Positions 7,708-16,771 are shown, counted from the first letter of the stretch. The stretch: DNA of 64,000 nucleotides from an uncultured Lachnospiraceae bacterium (GCA_910578345.1 CAJTRA010000010.1:58845-122844); one strand, 5' to 3'. The notes: generated by a model not told the origin, from the sequence alone. Made by a program: numbers and translations.

Positions 7708-9054
7708 ATGAAAAAAACAAGACATGTGATCCGTAAGATCATAGAGGGTTCCATCGCGGAAGAACTTGGCATGGAGCCGGGGGATGAGCTGCTTGCGGTC
7801 AATGGGCAGGAGATTACGGATATTTTTGACTATCAGTATCTGGTGCAGGATGAATATATCGAGGTGTTGATCCGCCGGACGGATGGTGAGGAGTGGCTTT
7901 TAGAGATCGACAAGGAGTATGATGAGGATCTGGGGATCGAGTTTGAGAACGGGCTGATGGACGATTACCGTTCCTGCCATAATAAATGTATCTTTTGTTT
8001 TATTGACCAGATGCCGAAGGGAATGCGTAAGACGCTGTATTTTAAAGACGACGATTCGAGACTTTCTTTTCTGCAGGGCAATTATGTGACGTTGACAAAC
8101 ATGTCGGACGAGGATGTGGATCGGATCATCCGCTATCATTTGTCGCCGATCAATATCTCTTTTCAGACTACCAATCCGGAACTTCGATGTATGATGTTAA
8201 ATAACCGGTTTGCCGGGCGGGCGCTCCTGCAGGTGCGCAAGTTATATGAGGCGGGGATCACCATGAACGGGCAGATCGTTCTGTGTAAGGGGATCAACGA
8301 CGGGGCAGAACTGGAGCGGAGCATCGCGGATCTGACGGCGTACCTGCCTCTTCTGGAGAGTGTGTCGGTGGTGCCGGTGGGATTGTCGAAGTATCGGGAT
8401 GGGTTGTATCGGCTTGAGCCTTTTACGAAGGAGGATGCACTGGAGGTGCTGCAGTGCATCCACAGATGGCAGGAGAAACTGTATCCGGAGTACGGCCTGC
8501 ATTTCGTACATGCCTCCGACGAGTGGTATGTGCTGGCAGAAGAACCTCTGCCGGAGGAGGCGCGGTACGACGGATATCTGCAGCTGGAGAACGGTGTTGG
8601 GATGCTCAGACTGCTGCTGACAGAGTTTGAGGATGCCATGGAAGCGCTGGAGGCGCAGGATCCGGAGGAAGCGTATGGAGAGTATGATAAAGGCTGTGGT
8701 GGTGAGCTGTCCGTAGTGACGGGTAAGCTGGCCTATCCTTTTCTGAAGGATATGGCTTGTAAACTGGAAGCGCGTTTTCCGGCGCTGAAGATTCATGTGT
8801 ATGCCATCACCAATGAGTTCTTTGGGGAGCGGATCACGGTGTCCGGCCTGCTGACGGGGCAGGATATCATCCGTCAACTGCAGGGCAGGAAGCTTGGAGA
8901 ACGGATCCTGCTGCCGCAGAATATGCTGCGCAGCGGCGAGGATTATTTCCTGGACGACGTTACGGTGGGCGACTTGGAAAAGGCTTTACAAGTTAAGGTA
9001 GATATTGTAAAATCAAGCGGGCATGACTTTGTGCATACCGTGCTGGGGTGGTAG
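7708..9054 (+). CDS. PDZ-radical SAM protein, DUF512 family
   Basis: The 448-residue protein begins with a PDZ-like domain (IIEGSIAEELGMEPGDELLAVNG, shown as residues about 9-31). It then carries a radical SAM-type cysteine triad, C90-x3-C94-x2-C97, in a TIM-barrel-like region, and ends in the DUF512 domain with YDKGCGGELSVVTGK. The family is conserved in Clostridia next to der, as here, but its reaction is not established to my knowledge. The start at 7708 is supported by GGAG at 7698-7701; the in-frame codon at 7657 has no site. Der begins 172 bases downstream with no terminator visible between, so the two are probably co-transcribed. Confidence 0.88.
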   Translation: MKKTRHVIRKIIEGSIAEELGMEPGDELLAVNGQEITDIFDYQYLVQDEYIEVLIRRTDGEEWLLEIDKEYDEDLGIEFENGLMDDYRSCHNKCIFCFIDQMPKGMRKTLYFKDDDSRLSFLQGNYVTLTNMSDEDVDRIIRYHLSPINISFQTTNPELRCMMLNNRFAGRALLQVRKLYEAGITMNGQIVLCKGINDGAELERSIADLTAYLPLLESVSVVPVGLSKYRDGLYRLEPFTKEDALEVLQCIHRWQEKLYPEYGLHFVHASDEWYVLAEEPLPEEARYDGYLQLENGVGMLRLLLTEFEDAMEALEAQDPEEAYGEYDKGCGGELSVVTGKLAYPFLKDMACKLEARFPALKIHVYAITNEFFGERITVSGLLTGQDIIRQLQGRKLGERILLPQNMLRSGEDYFLDDVTVGDLEKALQVKVDIVKSSGHDFVHTVLGW

Positions 9055-9226
9055 CGGTGCAGGAAGGAGATGCGTATGGGCAGGCGGTTGTCTGTTGCGG
9101 GATCTGCCGGCATGGTTTCAGGGTCAGCAGGAGATGACTGCGGTGTCTAAAGGAAGCTGTGGAAAGGGATGTGCCGTCTGATGTGGACAAAGACAGAAGG
9201 CAGAAGAAGGAAATGGAGCGTGTTAT

Positions 9227-10564
9227 ATGAGTAAGAAGAGGACCAAGCCGATCGTGGCCATCGTGGGAAGACCCAATGTGGGGAAATCCACGCTGTTCAA
9301 CGCGCTGGCGGGTGAGAATATATCCATTGTCAAGGATACGCCGGGGATCACGAGAGATAGGATCTACGCGGATATTTCCTGGCTGGACATGAATTTTACG
9401 CTGATCGATACGGGTGGTATCGAGCCGGAGAGCAAGGATATCATCCTCTCCCAGATGCGGGAGCAGGCGCAGATCGCCATCGATACGGCGGACGTGATCA
9501 TCTTTCTGGTGGATGTGAAACAGGGACTTGTGGATGCGGATTCCAAGGTGGTGGATATGCTGCGCCGGTCACAGAAGCCAGTGGTGCTGGCGGTCAATAA
9601 GGTAGACGATTTCAAGAAGTATATGGCAGATGTCTATGAGTTTTATAACCTGGGCATCGGGGAGCCTTTTTCCATCTCTTCCGTTAATAAGCTGGGTTTT
9701 GGCGAGCTGCTTGACGAGGTGACATCTTATTTTGATAAGGAGGCGGCTGCCGAGGAAGAGGACGAACGCACGAAGGTGGCTATCGTCGGCAAGCCGAATG
9801 TGGGCAAATCGTCGATCATCAACAAACTGATCGGAGAGAACCGGGTGATTGTGTCCGATGTGGCGGGGACTACCAGGGATGCCATCGATACGGAGATCAC
9901 CCATAACAAGAGGGAATATGTCTTTATCGACACGGCGGGGCTTCGCAGGAAGAATAAGATCAAGGAAGAATTAGAGCGCTATATGATCATCCGTACAGTG
10001 GCGGCCGTGGAGCGGGCCGAGATCGTGGTGCTGGTCATCGACGCCACGGAGGGCGTGACGGAACAGGATGCCAAGATTGCGGGGATTGCCCATGACCGCG
10101 GCAAGGCAATGATAATAGCGGTCAACAAATGGGATGCCGTCGAGAAGGACAATAAGACGGTGAATGAATTTACCCAGAAAGTGCGGCAGGTGCTCTCTTT
10201 TATGCCTTATGCTGAGATTATCTATATCTCTGCAGTCACAGGACAGCGATTGGGTAAGTTGTTTGATCTGATTGATGCGGTCAGTGAGAATCACTCCATG
10301 CGGGTGGCGACGGGAGTGCTCAATGAGATCATGGCGGAGGCCGTGGCGCTGCAGCAGCCGCCTTCTGATAAGGGCAGGAGACTCCGCCTGTATTATATCA
10401 CACAGGTTTCGGTCAAACCACCTACCTTTGTCATTTTTGTAAACGATAAGGAGCTGATGCACTTTTCCTACACAAGATATCTGGAAAACCAGATTCGGGA
10501 GACATTCGGCTTCCTGGGAACGCCGCTTAGGTTTATCATTCGCGAGAGAAAGGAAAACAGGTAA
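9227..10564 (+). CDS. der: Ribosome biogenesis GTPase Der (EngA)
   Basis: The 445-residue protein has two tandem GTPase domains and a C-terminal KH-like domain, the layout unique to Der. The first P loop GRPNVGKST is at residues 14-22, and the second, GKPNVGKSS, starts at 188. Each domain also has its DTPG or DTAG switch (DTGG and DTAGL versions visible) and an NKxD box (NKVD and NKWD). Der acts in maturation of the 50S subunit. The plsY start codon follows after two bases, so the genes are translationally close. Length matches the family. Confidence 0.97.
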   Translation: MSKKRTKPIVAIVGRPNVGKSTLFNALAGENISIVKDTPGITRDRIYADISWLDMNFTLIDTGGIEPESKDIILSQMREQAQIAIDTADVIIFLVDVKQGLVDADSKVVDMLRRSQKPVVLAVNKVDDFKKYMADVYEFYNLGIGEPFSISSVNKLGFGELLDEVTSYFDKEAAAEEEDERTKVAIVGKPNVGKSSIINKLIGENRVIVSDVAGTTRDAIDTEITHNKREYVFIDTAGLRRKNKIKEELERYMIIRTVAAVERAEIVVLVIDATEGVTEQDAKIAGIAHDRGKAMIIAVNKWDAVEKDNKTVNEFTQKVRQVLSFMPYAEIIYISAVTGQRLGKLFDLIDAVSENHSMRVATGVLNEIMAEAVALQQPPSDKGRRLRLYYITQVSVKPPTFVIFVNDKELMHFSYTRYLENQIRETFGFLGTPLRFIIRERKENR

Positions 10565-10566
10565 AA

Positions 10567-11217
10567 GTGGAACGAATTATATGTTTGGCGATTGGGTATG
10601 TATTTGGACTGTTTCAGACGGCTTATATTTATGGCAGGCTGCACGGTATTGACATCAGGAATTACGGCAGCGGGAATGCGGGCACGACGAACACGCTGCG
10701 GACGTTGGGTACGAAGGCAGGACTGATCGTCCTGTTTGGGGATATCATGAAGTGTATCCTGGCTATTGTGCTGACGAATCTGATCTTCCGGCAGTCTCAT
10801 CCTGATGAGATCTATCTTCTGAAGATCTACGCGGCGGCGGGCGCCATTTTGGGACATAACTTCCCCTTTTATCTACATTTTAAAGGCGGAAAAGGCATTG
10901 CGGCGACAGCGGGCATGATTCTTTCCTTCCATCCGTATTTGATCCCGATGGGGGTGATCCTGTTTTTTGGTACTTTCTTTACGACCCATTATGTGTCGCT
11001 GGGGTCATTGCTTGTCTATGCGGGATTTATGATCGAGATGGTGGTGTTAGGACAGATGGGAATCTTCGGCATGCCGCAGGCGGCGCTGAATGAGATGTAT
11101 GTGGTGGCCGCTTTCCTGACGGTCATGGCTTACTATAAGCATAAAGACAATATAAAACGGCTGCTTGGCAAAACAGAGCGCAAGACCTATCTGACCCATA
11201 AGAATAAGGTTGATTGA
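10567..11217 (+). CDS. plsY: Glycerol-3-phosphate acyltransferase PlsY
   Basis: This 216-residue integral membrane protein transfers an acyl group from acyl phosphate to glycerol 3-phosphate, the first step of phospholipid synthesis. The conserved motifs are visible: IDIRNYGSGNAGTTNTLR near residues 27-44, GHNFP near 97, and FKGGKGIAATAG soon after, among five or so membrane spans. A GTG start at 10567 is used, since the first span needs these residues and no in-frame ATG precedes the motif. It lies two bases after der and 121 bases before gpsA, which supplies its substrate, so the context fits the function. Confidence 0.95.
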   Translation: MERIICLAIGYVFGLFQTAYIYGRLHGIDIRNYGSGNAGTTNTLRTLGTKAGLIVLFGDIMKCILAIVLTNLIFRQSHPDEIYLLKIYAAAGAILGHNFPFYLHFKGGKGIAATAGMILSFHPYLIPMGVILFFGTFFTTHYVSLGSLLVYAGFMIEMVVLGQMGIFGMPQAALNEMYVVAAFLTVMAYYKHKDNIKRLLGKTERKTYLTHKNKVD

Positions 11218-11338
11218 TTCGATTTTGCGGTCCGACTTCGCATATGCGGCAAGGTTTGTTAGAACAATTGTGTAAAAACAGAGGAAGTAAACTGGAATTG
11301 CATGACGCGGAAAGGGCGTCGGAACGGAGGAGAGTAAG

Positions 11339-12346
11339 ATGGCTGATATCAGTATTATAGGCGCCGGAAGCTGGGGCATTGCGCTGGCGGTGCTGTTGCA
11401 TAAGAACGGGCATCAGGTGACGGTGTGGTCTGTCATAGAAGCAGAAATCAAGATACTGCAGAAAGAGCATGAACATAAAGACAAGCTGCCGGGCGTGAAG
11501 CTGCCGGAAGACATGGTCTTCACGACGGACTTGGAGCAGGCGGTAAGGGGAGCGGAAGTGCTGGTGCTGGCGGTGCCGTCTCCTTACACGAGAAGCACTT
11601 CCCACAGCATGGCGCCGCTTGTCAAAGAGGGACAGATGGTCGTCAATGTGGCGAAGGGGATCGAAGAGAAAACGCTGCTCACCCTTTCCCAGATCATAGA
11701 GGAGGAGATTCCGCAGGCCAATGTGGCGGTGCTTTCCGGGCCTTCTCATGCGGAGGAAGTGGGAAGAGGAATTCCCACTACGATCGTAGTGGGAGCGAAG
11801 GATAAGGAGACGGCGGAATATCTGCAGAATATTTTCATGAACGAGGTGTTCCGCGTCTATATCAGCCCGGATGTGCTTGGTATCGAGCTGGGCGCGGCGT
11901 TAAAGAATGTGGTGGCTCTGGCGGCGGGGATCGCTGACGGCCTGGGTTATGGGGATAACACGAAAGCGGCGCTGATTACCAGGGGCATTACCGAGATTGC
12001 CAGGCTTGGTGTGGCCATGGGCGGCAAATTCGAGACGTTCTGTGGTTTGACAGGGATCGGCGACCTGATCGTCACCTGTGCGTCCATGCATTCCCGCAAC
12101 AGGCGGGCGGGTATCCTGATCGGACAGGGGTATACGATGAAACAGGCCATGGATGAGGTGAAGATGGTGGTGGAGGGCGTGTACTCTGCCAAAGCGGCCA
12201 TGGGACTGGCGAAGAAGTACGATGTGCAGCTGCCGATTATTGAGCAGGTCAATGCGGTGCTGTTCGAGGGACAACTGGCGGACGAAGCTGTGAAGAATCT
12301 GATGTTGCGGGATAAGAAGATTGAGAATCCGTTGCTGCCTTGGTAA
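11339..12346 (+). CDS. gpsA: NAD(P)-dependent glycerol-3-phosphate dehydrogenase
   Basis: The 335-residue soluble enzyme reduces dihydroxyacetone phosphate to sn-glycerol 3-phosphate. The N-terminal Rossmann motif GAGSWGIALA spans residues 7-16. The catalytic region contains VAKGIE, the conserved LSGPSHAEEVGRG near 133-145, and ALKNVVALAAGIADGLGYGDNTKAAL, quoted in parts, around 190-215. A strong site, GGAGGAGAG, precedes the ATG. The neighbour plsY uses the product. Length is typical. Confidence 0.96.
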   Translation: MADISIIGAGSWGIALAVLLHKNGHQVTVWSVIEAEIKILQKEHEHKDKLPGVKLPEDMVFTTDLEQAVRGAEVLVLAVPSPYTRSTSHSMAPLVKEGQMVVNVAKGIEEKTLLTLSQIIEEEIPQANVAVLSGPSHAEEVGRGIPTTIVVGAKDKETAEYLQNIFMNEVFRVYISPDVLGIELGAALKNVVALAAGIADGLGYGDNTKAALITRGITEIARLGVAMGGKFETFCGLTGIGDLIVTCASMHSRNRRAGILIGQGYTMKQAMDEVKMVVEGVYSAKAAMGLAKKYDVQLPIIEQVNAVLFEGQLADEAVKNLMLRDKKIENPLLPW

Positions 12347-12430
12347 GGGGCGGCAGCGGATTTGCCGTCCTGGCGATAAGAATCACTGGAAACGGGCAGA
12401 CAGAATGAAGGAAAGAAAGGATGCCTTTAT

Positions 12431-13156
12431 ATGTTGGAAAATAAGATAAGAACACCAGAAGAGATCACAGAGTATATGCTTGAGCTGAAAGCATGGCTGG
12501 CGCAGGAAAGAAATAAGCCGGTCGAGCAGATGGCGGATTTCTTCTCAAAAAGGATTGACAATTATGATCAGGTTCATCTTCATAATTGGGCGGAAGAATA
12601 TGCTCATATAGCGGATTACTTTGACGGGCCGATTGCTTCTCTGCTTGATTTAGGCTGCGGCACGGGGCTGGAACTTGCATCGATCTACCAGAAGTTTCCT
12701 GATATTATAGTGACGGGGATCGATCTGTCAGAGGATATGATGGACAGACTGCGGGTTAAATATGCTGACAAGGAGATTAACTTAATCCGGGCGGATTATT
12801 TTACATATCCCTTAGCGGCGGAAGAATACGACGCGGCGCTTTCTTTTGAGACGTTGCATCATTTTCCATATCACAAGAAGCAAAAGATATACGAAAAGAT
12901 TTTCCGGACATTGAAACGCGGGGGATATTATCTGGAATGCGATTATATAGCCTGCTGCTTAGAAGAGGAGGCGGTCTGCCTGGAGCAATATGAATTTAAG
13001 CGCAGAGAAAGTCATATTGCGGACGATGTTTTTATTCATATCGATATTCCTTTGACACTGGAACACCAGATCGAGCTGATGGAACATGCAGGATTTAGAG
13101 AGGTACAGGTACTGTATGAAAATAAAGGCACGATGATTATAAAAGCCGAAAAATAG
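12431..13156 (+). CDS. Class I SAM-dependent methyltransferase
   Basis: The 241-residue protein carries the SAM-binding motif I LLDLGCGTGLELA near residues 71-83. An acidic end of strand two follows as GIDLSEDMM, and a post-I region has ALSFETLHHFPY. It belongs to the broad methyltransferase type 11/25 group, where sequence alone does not show the substrate. It starts 84 bases after gpsA, with AAAGAAAGGATG-type spacing for its site, so it could be the last gene of the der-plsY-gpsA unit. The downstream neighbour metF is on the other strand; an inverted repeat (GCAGAGC 13184-13190 and GCTCTGC 13213-13219) between them has no clear T tract. Confidence 0.85.
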   Translation: MLENKIRTPEEITEYMLELKAWLAQERNKPVEQMADFFSKRIDNYDQVHLHNWAEEYAHIADYFDGPIASLLDLGCGTGLELASIYQKFPDIIVTGIDLSEDMMDRLRVKYADKEINLIRADYFTYPLAAEEYDAALSFETLHHFPYHKKQKIYEKIFRTLKRGGYYLECDYIACCLEEEAVCLEQYEFKRRESHIADDVFIHIDIPLTLEHQIELMEHAGFREVQVLYENKGTMIIKAEK

Positions 13157-13225
13157 AAAATAGAAACCTGAATCATACAACAGGCAGAGCGCATAGACGA
13201 TGATGTCCATGTGCTCTGCTTTCTG

Positions 13226-14071
13226 TTACAACTGTTGGCAGATCTGTGTCGTGGTCTTAACCTTGTTCATGGAATAGATATGTATGCCGTCCACACCATG
13301 CTCCCTGAGGTCGTGGATCTGACGCACCGCGAAGTCTATGCCGGCCTTGCGCATATCTTCCTTATCGTCGCCGTAGGTGGCGATGATATCTGCCAGCGCT
13401 TTTGGGACGGAAGAACCGGAGAGAGATACGGTGGTGCCGAGCTGTTTGGCTGTGGTGATGGGCATGATGCCTGCGTGGATGGGAATGTCGATTCCCATTG
13501 CGCGCACTTTATCAAGAAAACGATAGAAGAAGGCGTTGTCAAAGAACATCTGGGAGACCAGGGAAGTCACACCTGCCTCTACCTTCTCTTTCAGATGCCG
13601 GAGATCTTCTTCCAGACTTGGCGCTTCAAAGTGCTTCTCCGGATAACAGGCGCCGGAAATCTGCAGATCTGTATGTTGTTTCAAATGGTGTACCAGATCG
13701 GCAGCATAATAGAACTCACGGCTGTTGAACTGTTCGTCGCTCATGGATAAGGGCCGGTCTCCGCGCAGCGCAAGAACATGGTTTACGCCTGCCTTTTGCA
13801 GCGCCTCGCAGTTTCTGTGCAAGTCATCTTTAGTGAAACCGACACAGGTGATATGAGCGATCGCGTCGATCTGCAGCTGCTGTTGAATATAGGAAGTGAT
13901 CTCGATGGTTTTGCCCGCACGGGAGCCGCCGGCGCCATAGGTGCAGCTTATAAAATCAGGGTGCAGGGCCGCTAACTGCTGCAGAATGGGATAGACGTTG
14001 TCGAATTCCTCGTCTTTCTTGGGAGGAAAGACTTCGAAGGAGAGGCCGGTTTTTTGGGGGGTCTGTGTCAT
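13226..14071 (-). CDS. metF: Methylenetetrahydrofolate reductase
   Basis: The 281-residue TIM-barrel flavoprotein reduces 5,10-methylene- to 5-methyl-tetrahydrofolate, used for methionine synthesis and, in acetogens, the methyl branch of the Wood-Ljungdahl pathway. Family features visible are SFEVFPPK near residue 11, SCTYGAGGSRAGKT near 42, LALRGDRP near 102 and GACYPEKH near 141. Length is close to the usual 290. The best upstream purine run lies about 14 bases from the ATG, so the exact start is less certain. No partner such as metV is adjacent. It stands alone between convergent and divergent neighbours. Confidence 0.93.
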   Translation of the reverse strand: MTQTPQKTGLSFEVFPPKKDEEFDNVYPILQQLAALHPDFISCTYGAGGSRAGKTIEITSYIQQQLQIDAIAHITCVGFTKDDLHRNCEALQKAGVNHVLALRGDRPLSMSDEQFNSREFYYAADLVHHLKQHTDLQISGACYPEKHFEAPSLEEDLRHLKEKVEAGVTSLVSQMFFDNAFFYRFLDKVRAMGIDIPIHAGIMPITTAKQLGTTVSLSGSSVPKALADIIATYGDDKEDMRKAGIDFAVRQIHDLREHGVDGIHIYSMNKVKTTTQICQQL

Positions 14072-14256
14072 ATACTTAACATTTTCCTTTCTATAGTTTG
14101 TGTTCCGTTACCTGGGGATAGATAGAATACTGCTTGCTTTTGTACTCAAAATATCGTAACATAAATTTATGAGACAGGCAAGAAACGAAATGATAATGCA
14201 TTGGAAAGGAAGTAACAGGGAAAGCAAAAGCTGGACTGTTACGTAAGGGAATCAAA

Positions 14257-15081
14257 ATGAGCGAACAGAACAAGAATTTCAGCAGTACTTCTGATTATGT
14301 TGCGTCCGAGCAGCTTCTGGCAAGTGTTAACGTGGCGATTGCCCTGCAGAAGCCTCTTCTTGTGAAAGGAGAGCCGGGCACAGGTAAGACGATGCTGGCA
14401 CAGGCGATCGCGAATTCTCTGGGGAAGAAGCTGATCATCTGGAATATAAAATCTACCACCAAGGCGCAGGACGGTCTGTATCTGTATGATACGATTCAGA
14501 GACTGTATGACGGCCAATTCGGGGAGGAAGGCGTTAATGATATCGCCCGTTATATTAAGCTTGGCAAGCTGGGAGAGGCTTTTGAGTCGGAAGAACAGGT
14601 GATTCTGCTGATCGATGAGATCGACAAGGCGGATCTGGAATTTCCTAACGACCTGCTCTGGGAGCTTGACCAGATGGAATTCTATATTCATGAGACGAAG
14701 AGAACGGTGAAAGCGAAACACCGGCCGATTGTGATCATTACCTCCAATGCGGAGAAGGAGCTGCCGGACGCATTCTTACGAAGATGTATATTCCACTATA
14801 TTGATTTCCCGGATCAGACGCTGATGGAGGAGATCGTGCGCACCCATTACCCGGAAGTGGAAGATAAATTGTTAAAGGATGCGATGGAGGCATTTTACTG
14901 GATTCGCTCCATGAAGGATATCCGCAAGAAGCCCAGCACATCGGAGTTGATCGACTGGATCAATGCCCTGCAGATCGGCGGGATCCCGACGGACAAGCTG
15001 CGCTCTGAGCTGCCTTTCATCGGGGTGGTGGTGAAGAAGGACGAGGATCTGGAGACCGTAAAGAACAGACGGGAATTTTAG
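14257..15081 (+). CDS. MoxR-family AAA+ ATPase
   Basis: The 274-residue protein has Walker A GEPGTGKT at residues 38-45, Walker B ILLIDEIDKAD around 116-126 with the catalytic Asp-Glu at 120-121, a sensor 1 segment IIITSNAEKELPDAFLRRC and an arginine-finger-like region. The absence of an N-terminal domain and the presence of a VWA partner immediately downstream are typical of MoxR ATPases, which act as chaperones in assembly or metal insertion of larger complexes. The client here is unknown. The 63-base gap to the partner contains a stem-loop repeat also found before iorB. Confidence 0.9.
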   Translation: MSEQNKNFSSTSDYVASEQLLASVNVAIALQKPLLVKGEPGTGKTMLAQAIANSLGKKLIIWNIKSTTKAQDGLYLYDTIQRLYDGQFGEEGVNDIARYIKLGKLGEAFESEEQVILLIDEIDKADLEFPNDLLWELDQMEFYIHETKRTVKAKHRPIVIITSNAEKELPDAFLRRCIFHYIDFPDQTLMEEIVRTHYPEVEDKLLKDAMEAFYWIRSMKDIRKKPSTSELIDWINALQIGGIPTDKLRSELPFIGVVVKKDEDLETVKNRREF

Positions 15082-15100
15082 GCAGGAATGTGATTGGAAA

Positions 15101-15138
15101 TATTGCAGGCACAGCCGGCAGTATTCACGTAGAGGTAA
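15101..15138 (+). repeat. 38-nt stem-loop/RBS repeat, copy 1
   Basis: This segment matches 51450-51487 at 35 of 38 positions. It forms a stem with outer arms TATTGC and GCAGTA (one G-U pair), inner arms GGC and GCC, and loop ACA, followed by TTCACGTAGAGGTAA that contains the ribosome binding site of the VWA gene. Two of the three differences fall in or beside the stem, and the one inside keeps pairing. Confidence 0.7.
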
Positions 15139-15144
15139 AGATTG

Positions 15145-16341
15145 ATGTTCAGTAAATTTTTCTATACGTTAAAAGACAAGGGGCTGGATGTATCCTTAAG
15201 TGAGTGGCTGACGCTGCAGGATGCGCTGAATCAGGGATTGTGCAAAAGCAGTTTGACGGAATTTTATTATGTAGCGCGGATGATTCTTGTGAAGTCGGAG
15301 ACAGAGTTTGATAAGTTTGACATGGCTTTCGACGAGGTATTTAAGGGGATCCAGTCGGAAAACGAGGTCAGCAAGAATATGATGCGCTGGCTGGACAAGC
15401 CGGATATGCAGGAGGTTTTCGAGGAGATCCGCCACGAAATGAACCAGGAAGTGATCCAGGTGGACAAGGAGGACGTGGAGAACACCTTCAAGGAGAGACT
15501 GCGGGACCAGAATGAGGAGCATAACGGCGGCAGTCATTGGATTGGCACCATGGGTAAGACATCCTTCGGCAACCTGGGCGGTAATATGGGCGGCATCAGG
15601 GTTGGCGGCACCACCGGTTATCAGTCTGCCTTTCAGGTAGTGGGCGCCAGGAAATACCGCGACTTCCGCAATGATAAGGTGTTGGACAACAGGCAGTTTC
15701 AGATGGCGCTGCGCAAGCTGCGGCAGTTTTCCTCGAAGCTGGACATTCCGGAGACGGAACTGGATATTAACGGTACGGTGGACGCCACCTGCAATAACGG
15801 CGGCTGTCTGCAGATCGTGATGGAGAAGCCGCGCAAGAATGCGGTGAAACTTCTGCTTCTTATGGATTCGGGCGGCACGATGATTCCCTATACGACGCTT
15901 TTGAATGATCTGTTTCATTCCGTGTATAAATCCAACCACTATAAGGATGTGAAGACATACTTTTTCCATAACTGTATCTACTCCAACCTGTATAAGACGC
16001 CGGAGTGCGAGAACGGGGACTGGATCGAGACGGAATGGATGTTCCGCAATCTGGACAGCGATTACAAGGTGATTATTGTAGGCGACGCGGCCATGGCGCC
16101 GGAAGAGCTGTATTCCACATCGGGCAATTACAGAGGGCCAAACGGCGGCTTGTCCGGCATGGAGTGGCTGCAGCTTATGAAGCGTCATTATAAGAAAATT
16201 GTCTGGCTGAATCCGAAGATGGCGCCGGGCCATGCGCCCTGGCGGGAGGCGGAGACGGCGATCAAGGGAATGTTTCCCATGTATAAGCTGACGGTGGACG
16301 GACTGAACCAGGCGATGATCAAGCTGATGGTGAACCGGTAA
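15145..16341 (+). CDS. VWA-domain, CoxE-like partner of the MoxR ATPase
   Basis: The 398-residue protein has a helical N-terminal half, a Gly-rich linker (residues about 130-165) and a C-terminal von Willebrand A domain. The metal-site motif, normally DxSxS, reads D241-S-G-G-T245, so the first of the two Ser positions is Gly and the second Thr, and metal binding may be altered. It resembles the COG3825/CoxE-like group encoded beside MoxR ATPases. The ATG at 15145 is preferred over the TTG at 15142, with AGAGG at 15131-15135 upstream. The repeat at 15101-15138 supplies this site. It probably works with the ATPase on a protein client that is not encoded nearby. Confidence 0.85.
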   Translation: MFSKFFYTLKDKGLDVSLSEWLTLQDALNQGLCKSSLTEFYYVARMILVKSETEFDKFDMAFDEVFKGIQSENEVSKNMMRWLDKPDMQEVFEEIRHEMNQEVIQVDKEDVENTFKERLRDQNEEHNGGSHWIGTMGKTSFGNLGGNMGGIRVGGTTGYQSAFQVVGARKYRDFRNDKVLDNRQFQMALRKLRQFSSKLDIPETELDINGTVDATCNNGGCLQIVMEKPRKNAVKLLLLMDSGGTMIPYTTLLNDLFHSVYKSNHYKDVKTYFFHNCIYSNLYKTPECENGDWIETEWMFRNLDSDYKVIIVGDAAMAPEELYSTSGNYRGPNGGLSGMEWLQLMKRHYKKIVWLNPKMAPGHAPWREAETAIKGMFPMYKLTVDGLNQAMIKLMVNR

Positions 16342-16369
16342 GGACGGCCGGATACCGTAACAGGAAGCC
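16341..16369 (+). repeat. Dispersed repeat, copy 1 (after the VWA stop codon)
   Basis: The 24 bases at 16346-16369 are identical to 22409-22432, and the match extends to 28 of 29 at 22404-22432. The preceding bases, which include the last VWA codons, also resemble those before copy 2 (GTGAA at the same offset). A short inverted GGC/GCC is its only symmetry. Confidence 0.65.
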
Positions 16370-16416
16370 GAAAGCTGAACTGTTATGAAGAATTTGTAAC
16401 TTGCCATAATTTCCGG

Positions 16417-16445
16417 TTGACAAACAATAATCTTTCGTTTACATT
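16417..16445 (+). promoter_or_regulatory. Promoter of the tyrS T-box transcript
   Basis: TTGACA at 16417-16422 and TACATT at 16440-16445 are 17 bases apart, placing the transcription start near 16452 at the head of the T-box leader. Confidence 0.7.
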
Positions 16446-16451
16446 ATAGTC

Positions 16452-16771
16452 AGTAAGAAATAAAAGGCGTTGAAGAGAACAAGTAGTGATCTGCCAAACG
16501 AACAGAAAGCAGCCGGTCGATGAGAGGCGCGCGGGAGGTTTGTCATGAATACATCTTGGAGCTGCACGGCAGAATGGAGGAGAGCGTCCTAGTAGGCCAT
16601 GCCGGGAAATGCCCGTTACAGCAGGAGAGTATTGCGGTGATAAGATCGAGCGGAAAGTATAGATGGAAGCGCTGTTGTACTTGATGAGGCAGGCAGTGTG
16701 AACTGTCTGTGAAAATAGGTGGTACCACGAGAATAACCTCGTCCTATGACATGTATAGGATGAGGTTTTTT
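16452..16771 (+). promoter_or_regulatory. Tyrosine T-box riboswitch with terminator
   Basis: The 320-base leader has the hallmarks of a T-box: AAGTAGTGA near the start of stem I, the conserved T-box sequence AGGTGGTACCACG at 16717-16729, and a terminator with arms CCTCGTCCTAT and ATAGGATGAGG (one G-U pair) ending in TTTTTT at 16766-16771. The probable specifier codon is TAC at 16550-16552 in the context GAATACATC, which reads tyrosine and matches the downstream tyrS. Uncharged tRNA-Tyr would bind and favour the antiterminator, switching tyrS on. The helices of stem I were not drawn in full. Confidence 0.92.

Noticed and set aside
13184..13219. Inverted repeat between the methyltransferase and metF as a terminator
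   Set aside because: The 7-bp arms pair well, but neither strand has a proper T run after the stem, so it is mentioned only as context.
15196..16407. 403-codon open frame on the minus strand opposite the VWA gene
   Set aside because: A shadow of the coding strand with a His/Leu/Arg-rich, non-protein-like translation and no start signals.
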